A stretch of 34,633 nt of DNA, taken from the IMG/VR virus record IMGVR_UViG_3300039106_000514, positions 1 to 34,633 of that record; one strand, 5' to 3'. Positions within the stretch are counted from its first letter, which is position 1. Every line of letters begins with the position of its first letter. The stretch is from a virus. Shown here piece by piece: positions 6,068-12,647 of the stretch. Under the pieces are notes generated by a model. That model was given only the letters and a program-made list of their open reading frames with translations, was not told where the DNA came from and did not search any database. The translations under genes were made by a program, and so were the position numbers.

Positions 6068-6127
6068 TTAATCCTTGCCATAGCCGTAGCCATAGCCGTA
6101 GCCGTAGCCAATCAATTCTATCTTCAT
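6068..6127 (-). CDS. Glycine-tyrosine repeat micropeptide, 19 residues
   Basis: ATG 6127 with a good AGGAGA site encodes MKIELIGYGYGYGYGYGKD then stop. The repeat comes from near-identical GGCTAC/GGCTAT codon pairs. It sits between the oxygenase-like gene and the frameshifted gene, 3 nt from the latter's start. The ribosome site and tight spacing suggest it is translated. Confidence 0.5.
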   Translation of the reverse strand: MKIELIGYGYGYGYGYGKD

Positions 6128-6136
6128 GTGTTTCTC

Positions 6137-6703
6137 CTATGCTATGTTAAACGTGATACTTATTCGTTCGTTGTCAGTCTTGTTAGGTTCTACTCTGTGC
6201 TCTAGGTAAGCTGGGAATATAAGCATCCTGCCTACTATGGGTGTAAACGATACCGACTGCACCGACCTAGACACGCCCATCCCCAACTTCTCCCCTATGT
6301 TAGGGGTACTAAACTTAATATCCCCGTCATCTCCCGTGGTCTGATAATAGTAAACACCGGAGAATTTTTCTGTTCCGTGGTTGTGGTCAAACTGAAAGTT
6401 ACCCTTGTTTGAAAAATTAAACCACGAGTCATTTATCACAAACGAATTATAGTCAGGCACCATAATGTTTAGCATTGTCATCACATTACTTTTTAGGGTG
6501 TCTAGCTTATAAGTATCTAAGTCCCTATTTATTCTGTCGTATTTAAAGGAGGTAAGCATTGTATCGCCCCACGGATTAGATAGGTCCAGCTTCCTCACTT
6601 CAGGCATCGCATCGGTAATCTCCTGCTGTATCTTAGTTAGCACATTCCCGTGGAAGTCCATCGTAAGAATATGTACACCGAAGTAATCGGATATGTTTAG
6701 CAT
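6137..6703 (-). CDS. Putative 2OG-Fe(II) oxygenase-like protein
   Basis: A 188-residue protein. The C-terminal half has the layout of the phage-rich putative 2-oxoglutarate/Fe(II) oxygenase family: SWFNFSNKGNFQFDHNHG (residues 93-110) supplying the first metal ligands (H107 and/or H109), SGVYYY and a GDIKF strand. LIFPAYLEHRVEPN (161-174) supplies the distal His169, and R180 before ISITF is the likely 2OG-binding arginine. In cyanophages and other phages such proteins are common but their substrates are unknown. The start codon closely follows the upstream gene (stop at 6706). Confidence 0.75.
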   Translation of the reverse strand: MLNISDYFGVHILTMDFHGNVLTKIQQEITDAMPEVRKLDLSNPWGDTMLTSFKYDRINRDLDTYKLDTLKSNVMTMLNIMVPDYNSFVINDSWFNFSNKGNFQFDHNHGTEKFSGVYYYQTTGDDGDIKFSTPNIGEKLGMGVSRSVQSVSFTPIVGRMLIFPAYLEHRVEPNKTDNERISITFNIA

Positions 6704-6705
6704 AG

Positions 6706-6906
6706 TTACTCCTGCTTAATTGATGTTTTATTCAACAGGTCATGCTTAAGTATAGACACGGCGGCCACTGCGTTATACTCGTTTATTCGGTACATGTATG
6801 AATGAAAGGTGTTCTCTTCAAATGCCATAATGATAAATCCCAATGATGGTTCTTTAGCATCCCTGTACTTGTCTATTGCTTCTAGTAGTTCTTCTTCTTT
6901 TGTCAT
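6706..6906 (-). CDS. Small acidic hypothetical protein, 66 residues
   Basis: MTKEEELLEAIDKYRDAKEP, then SLGFIIMAFEENTFHSYMYR. ATG 6906 is preferred because TAGGAGA lies just before it; the longer start at 6936 has none. No family recognised. It lies directly upstream of the oxygenase-like gene in the same operon. Confidence 0.65.
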   Translation of the reverse strand: MTKEEELLEAIDKYRDAKEPSLGFIIMAFEENTFHSYMYRINEYNAVAAVSILKHDLLNKTSIKQE

Positions 6907-6936
6907 TTTTGTTTCTCCTAATTTACAATTTGTCAA

Positions 6937-7041
6937 TTATATTTCTCTGATTACTTCGTAAGATGCGGGTATAGCATAAGCCCAAGACTTTCTCCAAGCA
7001 TAATAGATTTCATCTCTATCATCTTTCATTTCAGGTATCAT
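6937..7041 (-). CDS. Micropeptide of 34 residues
   Basis: ATG 7041 overlaps the stop of the preceding gene (ATGA, 7038-7041), with AAGGAT upstream. It encodes MIPEMKDDRDEIYYAWRKSW and AYAIPASYEVIREI. ATGA coupling, a ribosome site and a reasonable aromatic/acidic composition support translation. Function unknown. Confidence 0.6.
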   Translation of the reverse strand: MIPEMKDDRDEIYYAWRKSWAYAIPASYEVIREI

Positions 7042-7328
7042 ATGTTCTTATCCTTTAATGCTTGTTCAATAGTTTTGGCAAACATAACTGGATAATCCCA
7101 TTCTTTGTTTTTACCTAAAAAATTTGCAATGTCCCATATTTCATCATTCGTTAATCCTTGCCACGCTGGTTGTTCTAGTGCTTCTTTGCATGCTTTAAGT
7201 GCAGGCGTATCACCAAGTGAAATTTGACTTAATTCTTTAATCGCCATCTTTAATGCGGTATCTTTAGTTATGTTATTATCCGCCCATTTAGCTATTTGTT
7301 TACCACGTTCAAAAAACTCTTTGGTCAC
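7038..7328 (-). CDS. KDEALKMAIEAL-family protein, 96 residues
   Basis: A 19-residue N-terminal extension (MTKEFFERGKQIAKWADNN) precedes the family core TKDTALKMAIKEL, LKACKEALEQPAWQGLTNDE and FAKTIEQALKD. It is the second full-length member in this operon system besides 3624-3983. It overlaps the metalloprotease gene by one base. Function unknown. Confidence 0.8.
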   Translation of the reverse strand: MTKEFFERGKQIAKWADNNITKDTALKMAIKELSQISLGDTPALKACKEALEQPAWQGLTNDEIWDIANFLGKNKEWDYPVMFAKTIEQALKDKNI

Positions 7329-7780
7329 TATACACCTCCATTGGTAATTAGTCGTACTTCACTGGTAACTTGGATTGCAGTTTTGCAAAGTTTGCATAAC
7401 CAGGCCTTTTTACTAGCCCGTGTTGCTAGCAGGTGTTCACGGCAGCTGCATCTACCCACGATGCGTTTTAGCATACGTTTAGCTTTTTGAACTTCATAGC
7501 TATGGTAAGTATTGGCTACACCACCAAGTTCCTGCATAACCATACGGAACTCTGGACCATGTGCTTGTTTAGCTAATGGAAATCTATCTGCTGTGAATAT
7601 ATGTGCCAATTCATGAATAACAGTATTACTGAAATCCACGTTGTGCATTAGTTTTGTGTTAAACGCAACTTTACGTTCTTTAGGGTATGCTTTCCCTGCG
7701 ATTGTGTTATGCTCAAAGAACTCAACCATAACACTAGGGTCAAAGCTTTTAACCATCTCTTGTATTTCAATCTTGTTCAT
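7328..7780 (-). CDS. SprT-like zinc metalloprotease
   Basis: A 150-residue protein. HELAH (56-60) with Glu57 as catalytic base and a third ligand His74 in KQAHGPEF is the SprT/Spartan layout. A C-terminal zinc ribbon follows, with C111-S-C113 and C129-K-L-C132. SprT-like proteins in cells cleave DNA-protein crosslinks; phage members are common but little studied, so proteolysis of DNA-bound proteins is an inference. It has its own consensus promoter (7806-7834) and is the first gene of that transcript. Confidence 0.85.
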   Translation of the reverse strand: MNKIEIQEMVKSFDPSVMVEFFEHNTIAGKAYPKERKVAFNTKLMHNVDFSNTVIHELAHIFTADRFPLAKQAHGPEFRMVMQELGGVANTYHSYEVQKAKRMLKRIVGRCSCREHLLATRASKKAWLCKLCKTAIQVTSEVRLITNGGV

Positions 7781-7805
7781 TGCCCGTTTCTCCAGTTTAT
7801 AATAT

Positions 7806-7834
7806 ATTATACGCTAAATAACGGGCAAAGTCAA
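7806..7834 (-). promoter_or_regulatory. Leftward sigma-70 promoter
   Basis: Minus strand TTGACT (7829-7834), 17-bp spacer ending AGCG, TATAAT (7806-7811). It starts the transcript for the SprT-like gene and those beyond it. Confidence 0.85.
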
Positions 7835-7841
7835 GTTAAAA

Positions 7842-7964
7842 TATCTACTCCATAACACAACAGTTGCTTCCAACTTCTTTTAGCTCAAAGGCAATCACTC
7901 GTGTTGTGTTACAGGCTAGATACTTTCGTACTCGTCATATCTAACTACCTTGCAAGTATTCTTT
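7842..7964 (-). ncRNA. Repeated structured RNA element, copy 2
   Basis: Shares the blocks CTACTCCATAACACA, TGTGTTACAGGCTAGATACT (7905-7924) and ATATCTAACTACCTTGCAAG with copy 1. TAACACAACA (7853-7862) pairs with TGTTGTGTTA (7902-7911); relative to copy 1 the inner pairs change on both sides. The minus strand also has a GUAC-GAAA-GUAU hairpin. It begins at the stop codon of the gene at 7963-8208, and just before it lies a relic of the KES-LQGS end codons of the gene at 4367-4891, so gene end and RNA were probably duplicated together. It lies just upstream of the promoter at 7806-7834. Confidence 0.7.
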
Positions 7965-8196
7965 AAATACTACTCACTATTTCATAATCAATAAAATCTT
8001 TAGCTATAGATATCTTATACTGCCTAAGAGCTTCTTCTGCAGTTTCAAACTTACAATACTTTGCAATATGTCTAGGCATATTCCACCAAAAAGCCTTTTC
8101 ATTTTTATATGATTGTCTACCTAAAAATTCTGAAGCAATCCAAAAACCTTTCTTAATACCAAATGTACCATCTTCAAACTTAACTAATTTAGCCAT
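7963..8196 (-). CDS. Hypothetical protein, 77 residues
   Basis: MAKLVKFEDGTFGIKKGFWI, then an aromatic-rich segment (SYKNEKAFWWNMPRHIAKYC) and an acidic end. I prefer ATG 8196; ATG 8208 four codons earlier is also possible and has GAGGG upstream. It overlaps the preceding gene's end. No family recognised. Confidence 0.65.
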   Translation of the reverse strand: MAKLVKFEDGTFGIKKGFWIASEFLGRQSYKNEKAFWWNMPRHIAKYCKFETAEEALRQYKISIAKDFIDYEIVSSI

Positions 8197-8197
8197 A

Positions 8198-8413
8198 TTA
8201 ACCTGCATCCCTCATATATTCATATACATTAGTTGCAGGATTAAAGATATGGTCAATACCTTGTACAACAGCAACCTTATCATCATACTTAAATCTATTA
8301 TATAAAGTATTCTCTATATCTAAATCACCATCAACTAACACATAATCATCTGCAACTTCAATAGTTTCTTCATAGATTGATGTAACAAAATGCTGCACTG
8401 TAATTTTCTTCAT
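8198..8413 (-). CDS. Acidic hypothetical protein, 71 residues
   Basis: MKKITVQHFVTSIYEETIEV, then ADDYVLVDGDLDIENTLYNR, a beta-rich acidic small protein. Its start overlaps the last base of the gene at 8413-8625. No family recognised. It is the second gene of the transcript from the promoter at 8650-8678. Confidence 0.65.
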   Translation of the reverse strand: MKKITVQHFVTSIYEETIEVADDYVLVDGDLDIENTLYNRFKYDDKVAVVQGIDHIFNPATNVYEYMRDAG

Positions 8414-8625
8414 TAGTGAAATCCCTCTGCTTTTAAGTCAATAATAACATACGCTGGGTCAAAGCCTTCTTCAGAAGAAGTAACTACTTCACCATCAAAG
8501 CGTTGTAGAACTGGCTCAAGGTCATCATTTGCAGCCATATCTTCTGCTTCTTCAAAATCTTCCGCATCAATAAAGTACACGTTAGTAAAAGTTACTTTAG
8601 TTGTAACCATAAATGTTGTTGTCAT
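8413..8625 (-). CDS. Acidic hypothetical protein, 70 residues
   Basis: MTTTFMVTTKVTFTNVYFID, then DAEDFEEAEDMAANDDLEP. ATG 8625 follows CGGAGAAC; the longer start at 8661 overlaps the promoter. The beta-then-acidic composition and a GF/GFH end resemble the next gene, suggesting a pair of related small acidic proteins. Possibly a mimic or inhibitor, but this is speculation. Confidence 0.65.
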   Translation of the reverse strand: MTTTFMVTTKVTFTNVYFIDAEDFEEAEDMAANDDLEPVLQRFDGEVVTSSEEGFDPAYVIIDLKAEGFH

Positions 8626-8649
8626 GTTTGTTCTCCGATTTAATATATA

Positions 8650-8678
8650 ATTATACGGCAATTAAGCCTTTCAGTCAA
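8650..8678 (-). promoter_or_regulatory. Leftward sigma-70 promoter
   Basis: Minus strand TTGACT (8673-8678), 17-bp spacer ending GCCG, TATAAT (8650-8655). It drives the three genes 8413-8625, 8198-8413 and 7963-8196. Confidence 0.85.
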
Positions 8679-8688
8679 GTTTATAATA

Positions 8689-9087
8689 TTAAGGCTTATT
8701 ACCATTACTTAAAAAACCACGTTTTTCAGGAGTAAAGCGTTCTTGTAAGAATGTAGCATAACCACCCTCTTTCCACCAAGTATTAACAATATGTATAATA
8801 TATAGTGTAGGGGCTGGGGGTGCTCCTTCAGAAGTAGCCATTATAGTAGTAGGTACTTCATCAGTATTTGGGTTTACCCAGCAACCCTCATGTAAAACTA
8901 TATCAGAACTTTCTGTTGCATATGCTCGATATGGATATTCTTTAGATACTTTATCAAATACACAAGGTTCAGTAGTTAATACTACAAAACCTCCTGCAGA
9001 GTTAGCCATATACATTTCATTTGGCAGACCCTCAGCTGAAGAGATTAAAGCAAATCCCAATAGTGTTACAAATAGTAGTTTTTTCAT
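8689..9087 (-). CDS. Exported protein with signal peptide
   Basis: A 132-residue protein with an N-terminal Sec-type signal (MKKLLFVTLLGFALISSAEG). The mature part has the block MANSAGGFVVLTTEPC, then YRAYATE and LHEGCW, with two cysteines (42 and 69) that could form a disulphide in the periplasm. I recognise this as a widespread phage or host-associated secreted protein type without known function. It could act at the cell envelope, for example in exclusion, but nothing shows this directly. It overlaps the upstream gene by 4 nt. Confidence 0.75.
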   Translation of the reverse strand: MKKLLFVTLLGFALISSAEGLPNEMYMANSAGGFVVLTTEPCVFDKVSKEYPYRAYATESSDIVLHEGCWVNPNTDEVPTTIMATSEGAPPAPTLYIIHIVNTWWKEGGYATFLQERFTPEKRGFLSNGNKP

Positions 9088-9341
9088 CGTCTCATTTTCC
9101 CTAAATCTTTAATATCATTATCCCTAAAAACTGGTATGGCATTAGACTTATGAAGTTGTCCAATACCTATCATTTCATCACCAGTATATTCTTGTATAGG
9201 TTTTGCAACTGCATTACCTACCCCATCTCCCACACTAGGAATATCTTTAGTACTAGAACCCTCTCTAGGTACATTCCGTGTTACCTTAGTATGTTTCGTT
9301 AGTCGTGAACTAACTTTTTTAAAGAACTCTGCCTTATTCAT
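9084..9341 (-). CDS. Conserved basic phage protein (SSRLTKHTKVTRNVPRE)
   Basis: An 85-residue protein: MNKAEFFKKVSSRLTKHTKV, then TRNVPREGSSTKDIPSVGDG, IGIGQLHKSNAIPVF and a terminal MRR. This motif series marks a small protein common in phages of Proteobacteria, function unknown. It is ATGA-coupled to both neighbours. Confidence 0.75.
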   Translation of the reverse strand: MNKAEFFKKVSSRLTKHTKVTRNVPREGSSTKDIPSVGDGVGNAVAKPIQEYTGDEMIGIGQLHKSNAIPVFRDNDIKDLGKMRR

Positions 9342-9499
9342 GACTTATTCTTACAGTCGCATTGTCTGCCCTGATTACAGTTTCCAGTACAATTACAATC
9401 ACAGGCAGTATCACAACCTCTTAGTGCTAATTTAAGAAGAAAGTATGTACCAATAAATACAACTAACATAATACCACCAATACCAATGTATACATCCAT
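9338..9499 (-). CDS. Membrane peptide with cysteine-rich tail, 53 residues
   Basis: ATG 9499 behind GAGGAG. Residues 1-26 are one hydrophobic helix (VYIGIGGIMLVVFIGTYFLL). The tail, CDTACDCNCTGNCNQGRQCD plus CKNKS, has eight cysteines in about 25 residues, enough for metal binding or disulphides. Its stop overlaps the next start (ATGA). The tail may face the periplasm or bind metal; function unknown. Confidence 0.65.
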   Translation of the reverse strand: MDVYIGIGGIMLVVFIGTYFLLKLALRGCDTACDCNCTGNCNQGRQCDCKNKS

Positions 9500-9501
9500 G
9501 A

Positions 9502-9651
9502 TTACTCCTCAACTTTACGTAAAATAGCAACACCTGCCAAAGTAACTTTCCAAACTAGAGTATCATCTACAGTCCAGCCCAATTCATCTAATAACACTTG
9601 TGGGATAGGTATAAATAAGTCATCTCCTAGTTCTTCTATCATAACTTTCAT
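9502..9651 (-). CDS. AbrB/MazE-like small DNA-binding protein
   Basis: A 49-residue protein: MKVMIEELGDDLFIPIPQVL, LDELGWTVDDTLVWKVTLAG and VAILRKVEE. The pattern (acidic start, D-FIPIP.-LL-ELGW---DTL-W) is the swapped-hairpin AbrB/SpoVT-like fold found in small phage regulators and antitoxins. No toxin partner is evident next to it. AAGGA overlaps the end of the preceding gene (TAATATG). Confidence 0.65.
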   Translation of the reverse strand: MKVMIEELGDDLFIPIPQVLLDELGWTVDDTLVWKVTLAGVAILRKVEE

Positions 9652-9652
9652 A

Positions 9653-9832
9653 TTATTCCTTATCGTTAAATTCAGACGCTAATTCAGGTACACTAGCGAT
9701 TACTGGTGGGTGCATATAGTTAAATAACTTAACATACCATGCAAACCGCTTAGGCTCTTGTTCGGGATTAGGAAGAGCCCCTAAAGAGGCTTCCATTTTA
9801 TCTACAATGACTTCTAATTCTTCTTCAGTCAT
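9653..9832 (-). CDS. Small hypothetical protein, 59 residues
   Basis: MTEEELEVIVDKMEASLGAL, PNPEQEPKRFAWYVKLFNYM and HPPVIASVPELASEFNDKE. The ATG directly follows the stop of the phosphoesterase gene. It is acidic at both ends with a helical middle. No family recognised. Confidence 0.65.
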   Translation of the reverse strand: MTEEELEVIVDKMEASLGALPNPEQEPKRFAWYVKLFNYMHPPVIASVPELASEFNDKE

Positions 9833-10564
9833 TTAAATCTCCACAATCAAATTAGTAATAAAACCTTTTTCATTTTCTTTACCATATCCCCTAGGATTGC
9901 AGAGTACTCTAGTATCACCTTCCATATAGTCGACGCTACTATGACCATGCCCATGAACCCACAAACCTTCCCAACCCATCTTATCTTCCATATTTGTAGC
10001 AAAGTATGGGTTCATAATACTTCCAGCAAATTTAGCATCCCCACACTTTTCACTTGGCATAAAGTGGCTGATAACTACACGTTTTCTACCTTCAGTAACG
10101 TGCATAAAAAATGCTAACTCTCGGCAAAATAATTCATGTTCTTTGATATGTTTCTCAGTATTCCAATCTTTGATATATGTGAAATCAGCAATAGCTCGTC
10201 TAGCTGCACTTTTAGCAAACCATTCCTCACCCATACCATATAACTGAAAATCAGTAAACATAGTACCACCAAAGAAACTAATATCATCTATGCTTATTAC
10301 ATCATTGTCCAAGAAAATAAAGTTATCAAACTCATATTCCAAGCTAGTTAAGTAACTTTTAACATCTGGTACAGACATATTATAAAACTCATGATTGCCC
10401 GCAACCATTAAAATTTTAATATGTTTAGGAATAGTTTCAATAAATTCGTGATGACGATTTCGCCCACTAATATCCCCTGCTAAGATAAGGATTTCTTCCT
10501 CACCCGCACGATATTGGAAAGGGTAGCCTTCCAAATGTAAGTCGCTTAGTATCCTTATTTTCAT
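9833..10564 (-). CDS. Calcineurin-like metallophosphoesterase
   Basis: A 243-residue protein with all signature motifs of the two-metal phosphoesterase fold: SDLH (7-10), GD (30-31), GNHEF (56-60), SHF and HGHGH near residue 204. The family cleaves phosphomonoesters or diesters, including nucleotides and nucleic acids; the substrate here is unknown. It is distinct from the SbcD-type gene at the right end. It is ATGA-coupled to the gene upstream. Confidence 0.85.
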   Translation of the reverse strand: MKIRILSDLHLEGYPFQYRAGEEEILILAGDISGRNRHHEFIETIPKHIKILMVAGNHEFYNMSVPDVKSYLTSLEYEFDNFIFLDNDVISIDDISFFGGTMFTDFQLYGMGEEWFAKSAARRAIADFTYIKDWNTEKHIKEHELFCRELAFFMHVTEGRKRVVISHFMPSEKCGDAKFAGSIMNPYFATNMEDKMGWEGLWVHGHGHSSVDYMEGDTRVLCNPRGYGKENEKGFITNLIVEI

Positions 10565-10731
10565 GAGAAATCTCCATTTAATATACTTTGTGCTATTTTT
10601 AGTAGTTTCTCAGCGTGTTCCTCATTATTAGCTGGAAATACAAACTCAGCCTTACCTACCTTAGTACTTAGGATTGGGTAGGGATAAGTATCAACAAACC
10701 ATCTACCTTCTTCATTTTTAAACTTTTTCAT
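10561..10731 (-). CDS. Small hypothetical protein, 56 residues
   Basis: MKKFKNEEGRWFVDTYPYPI, then KVGKAEFVFPANNEEHAEKL. I prefer ATG 10731, which overlaps the upstream stop as TAATG. An alternative ATG four codons earlier (10743) has a GAGGG site at better spacing, so the N-terminus is uncertain. No family recognised. Confidence 0.65.
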   Translation of the reverse strand: MKKFKNEEGRWFVDTYPYPILSTKVGKAEFVFPANNEEHAEKLLKIAQSILNGDFS

Positions 10732-10907
10732 TATGGTTTCCATCCCTCATCATCAACAAATTCTAGTATAGCAAGAGGTGTTGGTTTTTCATAACCTTGA
10801 GCCTGTAAAAACCTAGTAAAAGCCTCAAGTAGTTCATCTAGTGGTGGGTTACCCCCAACTGTCATTTCAACTGTTTCTTGCTCATTTTGCCAAATAAATT
10901 TATTCAT
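10731..10907 (-). CDS. Small hypothetical protein, 58 residues
   Basis: MNKFIWQNEQETVEMTVGGN, then PPLDELLEAFTRFLQAQGYE. CGGAGA lies upstream of ATG 10907. It is the first gene of the leftward operon driven by the promoter at 10934-10962. No family recognised. Confidence 0.65.
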   Translation of the reverse strand: MNKFIWQNEQETVEMTVGGNPPLDELLEAFTRFLQAQGYEKPTPLAILEFVDDEGWKP

Positions 10908-10933
10908 TATGCTATTCTCCGATTTATAAATAT

Positions 10934-10962
10934 ATTATACACGCTTTGACCTGTCAAGTCAA
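10934..10962 (-). promoter_or_regulatory. Leftward sigma-70 promoter of the accessory operon
   Basis: Minus strand TTGACT (10957-10962), 17-bp spacer, TATAAT (10934-10939). The spacer holds an inverted repeat (TTTGAC ... GTCAAA, 10945-10963), a possible operator. Confidence 0.8.
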
Positions 10963-11168
10963 ATAAATATTTACGAGGTCAAAAAAACTTTTTCTTCGGA
11001 ATACGAGTATAGCCATAACTTTTTTGGATAGTTTCAATATAGTTAAATTAGGTGCGACTACAAATACTAAAAAGCATTTCCAAACATATAGTCTCTTATT
11101 CAAAATAGATACGAAAATTGTTGAGAAGTTGAAAATTTCATCTGCGCCCAACCTCGAAAATTTTCTTC
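10963..11168. other. Divergent intergenic region
   Basis: No supported gene lies between the divergent promoters. It contains a 22-bp element (11142-11163) that recurs with two differences at 23394-23415 and ends just before the rightward promoter. The remainder shows nothing I can assign. Confidence 0.5.
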
Positions 11169-11197
11169 TTGACATTGTACCCTATTTGCCGTATAAT
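11169..11197 (+). promoter_or_regulatory. Rightward consensus promoter
   Basis: TTGACA (11169-11174), 17-bp spacer ending GCCG, TATAAT (11192-11197); exact sigma-70 consensus. It is the first promoter of the rightward half of the window. Confidence 0.9.
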
Positions 11198-11224
11198 AGT
11201 TATATTAAATCATGAGAGAGGCAT

Positions 11225-11407
11225 ATGAGATATACAAAAGAATATACCCAAGCTCTAGAAGATTTAGTAACAGAAAGGCTTTTACCTGCATATATCGAAC
11301 ATTGTCGTAGAGCCAAGATTGACCCCAACACTAATGAAATAATAAGGGAACTTCTTGGAATTATGAAAAAGAAACGAGAAGTACCACTTTTGCTTAGAGC
11401 AAAATAA
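11225..11407 (+). CDS. Small basic helical protein, 60 residues
   Basis: MRYTKEYTQALEDLVTERLL, then PAYIEHCRRAKIDPNTNEII and IMKKKREVPLLLRAK. GAGAGAGG precedes the ATG. It is first behind a perfect promoter, so probably strongly expressed early. A basic tail could bind nucleic acid. No family recognised. Confidence 0.75.
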   Translation: MRYTKEYTQALEDLVTERLLPAYIEHCRRAKIDPNTNEIIRELLGIMKKKREVPLLLRAK

Positions 11408-11415
11408 AAATTTTC

Positions 11416-11444
11416 TTGACTTCTTGAACTAAACGCTGTATAAT
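11416..11444 (+). promoter_or_regulatory. Rightward promoter
   Basis: TTGACT (11416-11421), 17-bp spacer ending GCTG, TATAAT (11439-11444). It drives the gene at 11487 and probably the structured RNA behind it. Confidence 0.9.
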
Positions 11445-11486
11445 TATATTTTAAATCAAAAAACAATCAAATTTAAGGAAAAAAGT

Positions 11487-11741
11487 ATGAAATTAATGCC
11501 AGTAATTGAAGCAAGTGATTTCTGCTTAGCAATGGATGACGCTATTCAAATTTGTGGTTCTAAAATCTTTGGTGATGCTACCGAACAAGATTACTTAGAA
11601 TTCCCAATGAGCATAGATATTGAACAAGCCTTAGATATGGATATCGCTGAAATTAAAGCATATGTATTCCTTCGTGACCACATACTATATCAGTATGATG
11701 TTGAAGGATATGATGCAGTTTTATTACAAAACTATTACTAA
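11487..11741 (+). CDS. Acidic hypothetical protein, 84 residues
   Basis: MKLMPVIEASDFCLAMDDAI, then GSKIFGDATEQDYLEFPMSI and an acidic helix. AAGGAAAAAAGT precedes the start. A strongly acidic small protein directly followed by a long structured RNA repeats the arrangement at 353-1300. No family recognised. Confidence 0.75.
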   Translation: MKLMPVIEASDFCLAMDDAIQICGSKIFGDATEQDYLEFPMSIDIEQALDMDIAEIKAYVFLRDHILYQYDVEGYDAVLLQNYY

Positions 11742-12280
11742 GTAAAAAAGATACTAAGTCCCACGAATTTCTCCAACATTACATATATTTATATACAAGA
11801 CGAGAATATAGGTGGGAAAGTATTTTTAATTCTTTAAAGGGGTGTTTGGATTATTGACCTCTTACAAACAATCAACTCAATATATCTTAAGCGTTATTAA
11901 GTTAGAAGGACTTTGCGGTCTGCCTAAGTACTAATGCTGCTTGGCATAAAGCCCACGCAAATGGGTAGCCTACCCGAGATAGTATAGTAGTTAAGTCCCA
12001 ATTAAATTTGGATTATGTCCTAACTAAACGTGCATCTCAGCCTGCTTCGGCGGTGCTTTAAATCCTATGAGGTCTTGTTTACACAAGCAGCCAAGTAGGT
12101 TCTTTGAAAGTATAGAATAAACTTTCCGAGTAGTGCATGTAAAAGCACTAGACAACAAAATGTCTTTAAATATAGCGTGGGATACCGATAACCCTAAGTT
12201 GTGAGTGTACATAAACTTAAAACTCACCTGATGGCGCAATGCCTTCTGTCAGCCATTTGAAATAGTGGCTATTTCTTTTG
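11742..12280 (+). ncRNA. Second large structured non-coding RNA (about 540 nt)
   Basis: No gene is supported between 11741 and 12321, but helices are dense. They are TCCCAC 11759-11764/GTGGGA 11812-11817; GGGTA 11963-11967/TACCC 11971-11975; TAGTTA 11988-11993/TAACTA 12021-12026 enclosing CCAA/TTGG; a UUCG-capped hairpin 12042-12053; and CCTA 12064-12067/TAGG 12096-12099 enclosing CTTGT/ACAAG. Further on are GAAAGT 12106-12111/ACTTTC 12121-12126; TAGTGC 12131-12136/GCACTA 12145-12150; GACA/TGTC 12151-12164; GTGAGT 12201-12206/ACTCAC 12222-12227; and ATGGC 12231-12235/GCCAT 12252-12256. It ends in a terminator hairpin. Like the first large RNA it follows a small promoter-proximal gene. It is not obviously homologous to that RNA and I recognise no known class. 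Confidence 0.7.
12259..12279 (+). terminator. Terminator of the second large RNA
   Basis: GAAATAG (12259-12265) pairs with CTATTTC (12269-12275) around TGG, followed by four T. It is weaker than others here, so read-through to 12321 is plausible. Confidence 0.6.
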
Positions 12281-12320
12281 TGCCTAGCAATAGACATAAA
12301 AGAAATAATGAAGGAATAAT

Positions 12321-12647
12321 ATGGAATTAAAAGTAGCTACTAAATATGACGAGGGTAAGAGAGATTGGTCTCTACTACCTTTAGACAGCGTGGAAGAAAT
12401 AGTTAAAGTATTAGAGTTTGGTGCAAAAAAGTATGCTGCCCATAATTGGTCTAACAATGGTGGGTTTAAATATACCAGAGTACTAAATGCTACACTAAGG
12501 CATATATTTGCTTTTATGCGTGGCGAAGATTTAGACCCAGAAACAGGATTATCACATCTAGCCCATGCTGGTTGTAATATACTGTTTATACTTCATTTCA
12601 TCAAGCATAAAGATAAGTATTCTACTAATGATGATAGGAACATATAA
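12321..12647 (+). CDS. dATP/dGTP diphosphohydrolase-like protein (DUF5664 type)
   Basis: A 108-residue protein. It follows the DUF5664 pattern closely: YDEGKRDWSLLPLDSVEEIV, VLEFGAKKYAAHNW, LRHIFAFMRGEDLDPETGLS and HLAHAGCNILFIL. The family includes MazZ-type dATP/dGTP pyrophosphohydrolases that adjust nucleotide pools in phages with modified adenine, but it also occurs in ordinary phages. No PurZ-like gene is visible here, so base substitution is not implied. GAAGGAATA precedes the start, and the following micro-ORF overlaps as TAATG. Confidence 0.8.
   Translation: MELKVATKYDEGKRDWSLLPLDSVEEIVKVLEFGAKKYAAHNWSNNGGFKYTRVLNATLRHIFAFMRGEDLDPETGLSHLAHAGCNILFILHFIKHKDKYSTNDDRNI

Noticed and set aside
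5852-6205. Plus-strand ORF of 117 codons
   Set aside because: Antisense to four leftward small genes including the Gly-Tyr peptide; its Ala/Val repeat is the complement of the GY codons.
11200-11466. Minus-strand ORF of 88 codons over the divergent region
   Set aside because: Antisense to the gene at 11225-11407 and its flanking promoters; no leftward promoter or ribosome site.
12024-12239. Minus-strand ORF of 71 codons
   Set aside because: It lies wholly in the second large structured RNA, on the opposite strand, with no promoter or ribosome site.
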